Shown: piece after piece, positions 53,111 through 60,000 of the stretch
Layout of the letters: each line of letters begins with the position of its first letter
Numbering within the stretch: position 1 is the first letter of the stretch
From: Diphasiastrum complanatum
Taxonomy: Eukaryota > Streptophyta > Lycopodiopsida > Lycopodiales > Lycopodiaceae
Reading direction: 5' to 3'
Assembly: GCA_029204225.1 (NCBI GenBank)
Contig: CM055100.1
Span: forward strand, 46,886,016 to 46,946,015
DNA: 60,000 bases
The notes under the pieces: model-generated
Told to the model about the DNA's origin: nothing
Databases searched by the model: none
What the model saw: only the letters and a program-made list of their open reading frames with translations
Position numbers and translations under genes: made by a program

Positions 53111-54018
53111 CTATGACCACACAATATGCACTTCCTATGATTATCAAAATTACTTATGCTAGAAACATAAGTCCAAAAATCACCACAACTTGGCATGATT
53201 TTTCTAATATTGAAATCAAAAGGCATTTCCATCTCAATAAGGCTAACTACTTGCTTATGGATATAAGTGTCCACTTTGGATGCTTCACTTATTCTCATAA
53301 GAAGTTTACAACTTGCCTTTAAGATTGAAAACTTACAATTTTCATCTTTATGAATGAACACATCATTAATGATCTTATTGAAACCAAAAGATCCTACATT
53401 ATGAGGATATTTCCATTTCCTTGACTTCATAACTAATGTAAGCTTACAAGGAAAACATATTTTGCTATCTTTTAAGGCATCGCACTCAACTAGTATTGTC
53501 TTAATCCACCTTTGAGATACAAAAATCTCTTCAAAGCAAAATGGTTCTTCATAAGTTGACATGAGAGCATAAATGAAACTATTTTCATTTTGTGATTGCT
53601 CCTTATTCTTGATTGATTTCTCTTGGATAATAACAATAAGTTTGAGCTTGTCCAAAGTTCCAAGCAAAATACTTTCCAAGGACATAAAATAAATCCAAGT
53701 TACTTTCATGAAAGTGACATCTATCTTTGCATCTTGAACCAAACAATGCACTTCCAAATGAAAAATTTCAAAAGATTTGACATGTGTTGTGATGGACTCT
53801 TGAAGAAAAATCTTGCAAGTCCTTGTGAGACTCCAAGCCTCATTCACCTTTCCACAAAGGAAACACCTTTCCTTGGACTTGTCCTTCTTGTATTTGCATT
53901 TTGAACTTGAAGCTCCATCCTTCACCTCGGCCCCCTTGCTTTGGTTCTCCTTGGATGAATTGGTCTTCTTTTCGTAGCATCTTGAGAAAAAATATCCTCC
54001 CTTGCACAAAGGTTGCAC
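53071..54018 (-). CDS. Element X-type open frame, inverted copy
   Basis: 315 codons matching the 46331-47310 frame: SRCYEKKTNSSKENQSKGAE, ERCFLCGKVNEAWSLTRTCK, CFPCKLTLVMKSRKWKYPHN. The N-terminal part (MFKSSLLKVTNYICRIISQV) lies in another frame at 53922-54143 because of an extra stretch near 54010-54050, so one of the two copies carries an indel. No known domain apart from the CX2C pairs. Confidence 0.48.
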   Translation of the reverse strand: MQPLCKGGYFFSRCYEKKTNSSKENQSKGAEVKDGASSSKCKYKKDKSKERCFLCGKVNEAWSLTRTCKIFLQESITTHVKSFEIFHLEVHCLVQDAKIDVTFMKVTWIYFMSLESILLGTLDKLKLIVIIQEKSIKNKEQSQNENSFIYALMSTYEEPFCFEEIFVSQRWIKTILVECDALKDSKICFPCKLTLVMKSRKWKYPHNVGSFGFNKIINDVFIHKDENCKFSILKASCKLLMRISEASKVDTYIHKQVVSLIEMEMPFDFNIRKIMPSCGDFWTYVSSISNFDNHRKCILCGHSCCDHYETWRSLL

Positions 54019-55277
54019 TCAGGATCCTTTCTTTCCTTCAATAGGATGCCACCTATTGATGCCATGTGAATAAAAACTTGTGATATGATTCTACAAATGT
54101 AATTTGTGACTTTCAAGAGACTAGATTTGAACATCTTCAACAACCTAGAAGAATCTACAAAAGATCTAGCTCACAAACCTAAGAATCAATCTTCACAATA
54201 ATGACTAGTCACTTGGAAACTTTGCTTTGATCACTAAGAGAATTGAATCAAATCACTAGAGAAATCAGATCCAATCTCCTATTGGACTCATCAAATACCA
54301 ATGACTCTTTCTTTTGAAAGTTGAAATGGATATGAAAAAGATTTGACACCTAGATTATCCTTTTGACTAGTTCTCTCAACACTTGAGATTCTTGAACAAA
54401 AGATGGGTTTTGTTTCAAATACATGAAAATCAAACTTGATCGCTTCTTTTGGAGTCACTCTTGACCCAACTAATCTCACACTTGAGATTTAGAATGAATT
54501 TGATTTGATTTGACAACAAACTATACCACCAATTTTTCACAAAGCTTAAAAAATTAGACAACTAGAGATTCACAAAGATCTCAACCATGCATGAATACTC
54601 AAATATGGACTCCTCCTCATTCTAGACATCCAATGGGATCTCAAATTGACCCTCACACTCTCACAAAGAAAGTAGAACTAATTTGAGTTTCATACATACT
54701 ATGTCAATTTTTGCTCAATAAATTGATTCAATCACCCCTATTGGATTCCACCAATTACTCTACCTCTTAAGACTTGGAATGAAATTCAAAATCAAAAGTT
54801 GTGATTTTTCTCACTAAGATATTGTGCTTCAAAGAGCTAATGCCACTTAGAAAGATTTGATCACCCGGGAAGAGACAAACTCTCCACCAATAACAACACA
54901 AAATGAGCTTCTAGATCTTGCCTTCTACAAAGGAAGGAACTCTTAGAAAATTGGATCTCTCTCTACACATTTGCCATAGACACCTTAATGACTATTTTTA
55001 AACCTTAAAATCACTCAAACAAATTGAGTAGGGTTGAACAATGTGACTTGGATCTCAATCTCTTCTCTAGAACTCTCAATTTAAGCCAATCTATGTCAAA
55101 TTCTACAAAAGATTTGCATAGATGCTCTATATGCACTAGAAACTCTCAAACATTTCACTTGGAGGACAAATCCAAGGATGTTTTCTAGCAAATTGATGCT
55201 TCTAAACTTGACCCTATCACTCTTGAACAAATATAGAGTGATGGTACAATGGATTACAACCTCTCCTCTTGCATATC
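53111..55277 (-). repeat. Inverted copy of element X interior
   Basis: The reverse complement of this stretch matches about 45165-47310 along its whole length with scattered substitutions and small indels. It carries no LTR at either end. It is bounded by Copia-6 debris on the left and by unrelated GC-rich sequence on the right (after GCATATC at 55271-55277). Confidence 0.87.
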
Positions 55278-56035
55278 TTGCTTGGTGGATTCAGCAGCTG
55301 CTGCTCCTCGGGCACCACCCACGCATGAAGAGATGGATGATGAGATCTATAGAGAGTTATATAGATAGGCGTAGGCTGACGCACGGGTCTACGACGTCCG
55401 AGGAGGGCAGACATGCAGAGGGATAGGGCTGAGGAGGGGGATGATGAGGGCTTGGAGGGTGGAGAGGAGCTTGGGATTGACTATTAGGAGGAGGAGGAGT
55501 GGGTTGAGGGAGATATGGAGGAGGATGAGGAGATGGGGGCGGAGGCACATGGGGATGACCTGGTTGACTTGCTGGTGGACCCTAATGTGGAGACAGAGGA
55601 GGAGCTAGCCATTTCTGCATGTAGGCCTAGGGGGAGACCTAGAGGTGTTGGGAGGGGGGGTTGAGTTTGTTTTTTGTAGACAAGAGTGGAGAATCACAAG
55701 AAACCGTTGGCCAGACATCATCATAGTGGGTAGGGCCATCCTAGGGCGTTGGATCACAGCCACTTGACACATAGACACGCAGGGGTAGACACAGGGGTGG
55801 GGCAGGCAGAGGAGGGCCAAAGGAGGGGAGAGAGGTAGAGGCAGAGGTAGACGCAGGGGGAAGATCCAGAGTCAGAGCATGCAGTAGAGAGCCAGAGCAC
55901 GTGGCAGAACCAGGGCCACACCATGGCATATGGCTCCTTCCATTTCTGATTCATCTACAGACCTTTGGGATCTGCAGTCAGGCACAAATTCAGATGATGG
56001 TTCTTACCATGACTCTGACGAGCCTTAGTTGTGTA
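55278..56035 (+). pseudogene. Degenerate acidic then Arg/Gly-rich coding tail, family unknown
   Basis: Plus-strand frames with stops read APPTHEEMDDEIYRELYR, then a run of Glu/Asp/Gly, VDLLVDPNVETEEELAISAC, RPRGRPRGVGRGG, and later SISDSSTDLWDLQSGTNSDD...YHDSDEP before a TAG. The composition is GC-rich and unlike its neighbours. It resembles the low-complexity C-terminal tail of a plant transposase-type protein, but no catalytic part is present. Confidence 0.3.
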
Positions 56036-56147
56036 GTTTTCATTATGTTCATGGAACATCATTGTACCCCATTTTGGTGCCATGTGGTCTGATATTATAT
56101 ATTAGATGATCCTATTCACAACAATGTAACGATTCAGTACTGTTCTT

Positions 56148-56175
56148 TGTGTGTGTGTGTTTGTGTGTGTGTGTG

Positions 56176-56263
<88 letters not shown>
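56148..56263. repeat. (GT)n followed by (GA)n
   Basis: GT repeats with one T interruption to about 56176, then GA to about 56263. 56264-56510 has no gene; it includes poly-A runs and three TTTCAGAAAC-type short repeats at about 56463-56500. Confidence 0.92.
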
Positions 56264-56266
<3 letters not shown>

Positions 56267-56516
56267 GGAGAATTTGGGACATCATGTTTTTTTTATTAAT
56301 GCACTTGGGAATTCACCTAAACTGACTAGCCTGCACCCGAAACATTCGGCAAAATACACAGTAATTATGCTCTTAATTAGGACTTTCACCTGATACCCAT
56401 ATTGTTAAAAAAAAAATCCAAAAAAAAAAATGAAAAAAAATGTTTTTAGAAATTATTTCATATTTCAGAAACACGTTTCTGAAACGCATTTCAGAAACAT
56501 AGTGCAACTATGATAT

Positions 56517-56529
<13 letters not shown>

Positions 56530-56557
<28 letters not shown>

Positions 56558-56586
56558 CTAGTTGTAAGTGCCCATCGTTGATGGGC
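56530..56586 (-). mobile_element. (AT)n plus Helitron-like 3' terminus with perfect hairpin
   Basis: (AT)n leads to CTAG (56558-56561) followed by T, then the perfect hairpin GCCCATC-GTT-GATGGGC (56570-56586). Relative to 36378-36394 both arms changed together. The element lies to the right on the minus strand. Confidence 0.75.
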
Positions 56587-56659
56587 AATGGACACCGATC
56601 TAGGTGGCGGCCTATGATTTGGATGATGGCCGATCTCGCACATCTTGCATCTCGAATAT

Positions 56660-57560
56660 CTAACATTCGAGTCTTTGGAAAAATTCGAGTCTTCGAAAAA
56701 ATTCTAGTTCTTGGAAAAATTCTAGTCTTCGAAAAAATTTGAATCTTTGGAAAAAAAAATCGAGTCTTCGGAAAAATTTGAGTCTTTTGAAAAATTTGAC
56801 TTGATAGTACAAAGAGTCCTTCGATCATTAAGAAAAATTTGAGTTGACAATTCGATCCTTCGAAAAAATTCGAGTATTTGGAAAAATTTGATCCTTTAAA
56901 ACTTGAGTCATTGAAAAAATTGAATCTTTGAAAAAATTTGAGTCATTTCGATACATTGGAAACATTCAAGTCTTAGGAAAAAATCGAGTCATCGAAAAAA
57001 TTCGAGTCATTGATCCATTGAAAAAATTCGAGTCTTTGGAAAAATTTGAGTCATTAAAAAAATTTGAGTCGTTCAAAAAATTCAAGTCATTCAAAAATTT
57101 GAGTCATTTAAAAATTTCGAGTCATTCAAAAATTCGAGTCGTTCAAAAATTTGAATTTTTCCATAAAAATCGAGTCGTTCCAAAAATTCAAGTCGTTCGA
57201 AAAAATTCGATTCATTGAAAGAATTCGATCCATTGGAATAATTCGAGTCTTTGGAATAATTCGAGTCATTCCAAAAATTCGAGTCATTGAAAAAATTGAG
57301 TCTTTCCAAAAATTCGAGTCGTTCAAAGAATTCGAGCCATTGAAAAAATCCGAGCCATTCAAAAATTCAAGTCATTGGAAAATTTTGAGTCATCCAAGAA
57401 TTTGAGTCATTGAAAAATTTTGAGTCGTTCAGGAAATTCGAGTCGTTCAAAAATTCGAGTCTTTCGATAAAAAATCGAGTCGTTCCAAAAATTCGAGTCT
57501 TTTTGAAAATTTTTGAGTATTTGAAAAAATTTGTGTCATTCCAAAAATTTGAGTCGGGTT
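56660..57560 (+). repeat. Long minisatellite, TTCGAGTC-type unit
   Basis: About 900 bp of degenerate units with core TTCGAGTC(A/G/T)TT(C/G)AAAAA, far longer than the arrays at 36.5 kb and 40.5 kb. Local higher-order blocks are visible (for example GAGTCGTTC versus GAGTCATT clusters). Open frames in all phases are artefacts. Confidence 0.9.
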
Positions 57561-57814
57561 TTTATCTGTGCTCAAATTCTGGTAATATACATATATGATG
57601 ATAAAAAAATATTTTCATTCACAAAAGTATTTTACGTTCCTATTCTTGAACTGGCCTGGTCGAGAGTGGGGCTAATTGAGGCTCTGTTAACATTATTAGC
57701 AGACACTTGTGGCCCCACTTGTCTTTTGTAGGTTGCCAATGGTTAATAATCAAGTATGGCTTGGGCCCCAATAGTGTGTCACCATTGTGCCTTCTGCTGC
57801 TTCCATGGATACGT
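57561..57814. other. Segment present in copy B, absent from copy A
   Basis: About 250 bp between the minisatellite and the shared segment (GGGTTTTTATCTGTGCTC to CCATGGATACG). Copy A goes from minisatellite to TTGTCCACAAC directly, so A has a deletion or B an extra piece. No domain recognised. Confidence 0.5.
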
Positions 57815-58570
57815 TGTTGTCCACAACTTTGACATAGCCTTTGGGAAGATGACAATGACACCATAGACTATGGATTTGCTGCTACAAAGCCTGTTCTCCA
57901 CATCAATATCTTATTGGGAATCAACCATTCGATCTCAAATCTTGAATTTGCACTTTCTAACAAAAAGCTTCCAGATAGGCAGAAAGTAAAGGTCAAGCCT
58001 GTTCGGAGGATCTCCTTCACAGAGAGGGCTCTTTCATTTTTGGCACATATACATGGTTTCATAACATTGGACTCACAACTATTTCCTCTTCAGCACTTTT
58101 ATTGATTGTACAATTGAAAAATAGTTGTGTTTAGAAAGGGCCTAAAGGAGATCCTAATATAGGTTGCCTAAGGGACTTTGCAGGTAGCTTTCCACAATCC
58201 CTTCCAAAGGGTCCCATATGGTTGTCCATGTTCAGGAGTCTACATTCAAGGTCAAATATAAAAAAGTTGCACAGGCCTTGAGTTTAACACTGCGGGTTTT
58301 CCCTTGGTGATCATAATGTTGCATAATAAATTGATCCAACTATCATTGTATGGCTATTGCCATATTTACATGAATTGATTTGTTGAGATTAAAATGTGAG
58401 CCTAAAAGTCCATGCATGCTGCATTTACGGATCTTGCATGTCCTCCATTCGTTTTTAGTAAAATACTCTTTAATTAATTTTTTTTTTAATCTACACCTAT
58501 AAACTTGCAAAATAAATTCTTATGTGAGCATATGGTACCTAATTGGAGGTGTGTATGTGCACCATGCAAG

Positions 58571-58677
<107 letters not shown>

Positions 58678-58686
58678 AAATGTAGT

Positions 58687-58887
58687 AAATGGAATCAAGC
58701 AACAGGAGCAATGTGCCAAATCAAATGAGTGAGTAGAGAGGGGGAGTCGCTGAGTCCCAAGCATTGCAACAAAGGCTGGGATTCCACGATCCAATGCAAA
58801 TTTTATTTGTGCTTTATGTGAATCCCATGGAGTGAAAGAGAACGTAAGGACCTCTTTTCTTAACAGATATGCTCCAAAACTTGCTAC
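58687..58887 (-). pseudogene. PMT-type methyltransferase exon fragment, copy B
   Basis: 67 codons as in copy A with five amino-acid differences (VASFGAYLL, LTFSFTPWDS, FALDRGIPAF, LGTQRLPL). The exon is still open, but the acceptor reads TTGCAC instead of TTGCAG (change at 58888), so it could not be spliced at that site. No flanking exons are seen. Confidence 0.78.
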
Positions 58888-59051
58888 GTGCAATCAAAAA
58901 ATAGGATTTCAGAGTATGTTTCCAATTGATTCATAATAAGATCAAACCTACTAAATGAACACATATTGTGAAATTCCATCCTTTGGATCCAGCCACATTA
59001 CTCAAGACTGTTGTCAGGATTGCCAGCTTTGAAACACGGATTGCTGCCATG

Positions 59052-59360
59052 CTAATGTGCACTCCCGCACCCTAAGTAGCAAATTTTAGTGGCCAACAGC
59101 TGTAAACTCATTGGAAAAAAAGGTTCTTTGACCTTTGGTTCCTCAATCCCACATACAACCCAATTGATGATGGCTTTCCTATATTGCCCAATACGATGAG
59201 CTTTGGAGATAACTTTGTCTGAGAAGGGATTAACTGATTTAGTAAAGGCTTTTGGCTCTGCAACCACTCAGGGATATAACCCTTCCCATAAAGCAACAAC
59301 CTTAGCTACAAACATTCCATCAGAAAGCAGTGAAGGGCATAGCTCAAAGAAATGACACAT
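59052..59360 (-). pseudogene. Copy B of the unrecognised frame at 38095-38403
   Basis: Same protein as copy A but frameshifted between PEWLQSQKP and VAEPKAFTKSVNPF, confirming decay in this copy. Family unknown. Confidence 0.4.
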
Positions 59361-59721
59361 TGGCTAGCGTTGGATCAATAAATCAGCAACCATTAGAATG
59401 TAAAAGATTGCTCAAGCAATACTCTAGAGACTCGCCCAGGTAGCACTCCGCTTACCAAGCTCAAATTCAGAATTTGATGTAGTTTGATACTGGAAATGCG
59501 CTCAACAACACTCATTGTTATTAGAACTTGCTCAGAGCAGATTGCTCTCACAAAGCTGTTTCCTATCGGCAACATTGAGACTTTTTCAGTGTACTTCAGA
59601 GGCAACACTCAGAAATTTGTTGAACAATGGTTGATAGACATGAAGACTCCTCATGTATCAGCAATTAAGGTGAATTCAATGAGCACCGCGTTCAGAGTCA
59701 ACATAACAATATCTATGAGCT

Positions 59722-59738
59722 TAAACCCTAAACCCTAT
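59722..59738 (+). repeat. Telomere-like TAAACCCTAAACCCTAT at a deletion junction
   Basis: Just over two plant telomere units (CCCTAAA) replace about 90 bp that copy A has at about 38762-38860. Both sides are otherwise co-linear with copy A. Confidence 0.75.
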
Positions 59739-60000
59739 AGCAGGAAATTGATCTATCTATGCCCCAGGTCTACCACAGAGACTATAGGCAAAAACAGTGC
59801 TCTCAGATACTCTTGAGAATGCACGCAACAGCTGTCTTGAGAGTCATCAGATATCTGTCTCAAGATTGAGTATTAGGACTACGTTCATGCGTGTCTCAAG
59901 GAAGGAAGCAATGTTTGGCTCAGCAGAGGTGTAATTAGCTCAACGATGGTCTTTGACTTCCCTGGCTCTCACCGACTACCATTCAAATTCAACGATGGAA

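Overview
The window looks like repeat-rich nuclear DNA of a land plant. The evidence is LTR retrotransposons primed by initiator-Met tRNA, Helitron-type ends, long (GA)n and (AT)n tracts, and one spliced host gene whose protein reads like plant UNC-50. An L1-like LINE with an ORF1p-type domain and the large TE-filled intron make me favour a non-angiosperm such as a fern, but that is a guess. No bacterial features, CRISPR arrays or rRNA genes were seen.

Layout: 1-2.2 kb, a decayed LINE on the minus strand running off the left edge. 2.3-6.9 kb, Copia-1 (+) with a truncated 5' LTR. 6.9-7.7 kb, a Ty3/gypsy gag fragment (-). 7.7-10 kb, Copia-2 (+), cut inside integrase and fused to Gypsy-1 (-, about 9.99-15.19 kb). 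15.2-16.8 kb, further LTR-element remnants. 17.16-23.53 kb, seven coding exons of an UNC-50 family gene (-); its 4.25-kb second intron holds LINE debris and its 3' exon(s) are not in the window. 23.9-29.7 kb, Copia fragments in opposing orientations (Copia-3, -4, -5), then a solo LTR of the Gypsy-1 family at 29.9 kb. 31.0-32.0 kb, a small spliced gene that may be a DNA-transposon protein. 34.3-41.3 kb, a mosaic of microsatellites, a stem-loop repeat family, Helitron-like 3' termini and an 18-bp-type minisatellite. 42.9-49.3 kb, an LTR element (X) with an unrecognised ORF and a reversed Copia fragment. 49.3-53 kb, Copia-6 (+) with a good 5' LTR. 53.1-55.3 kb, a second, inverted copy of the element X interior. 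56.5-60 kb, a second Helitron-like terminus, a long minisatellite and a second copy of the 36.8-39.1 kb segment.

The host content I can support is the UNC-50 gene and two copies of one exon of a plant putative methyltransferase (PMT/DUF248 type). The latter sit in a duplicated segment next to Helitron-like 3' ends and are best read as captured gene fragments. The most informative structures are: six Helitron-like ends with a co-varying hairpin; the duplicated segment, where one copy carries a tRNA-like SINE with a clean target-site duplication and the other shows the empty site; a telomere-like 17-mer at a deletion junction; and the 2.1-kb inverted repeat carrying an unrecognised ORF. All identities are from reading by eye; no alignment or database search was run.
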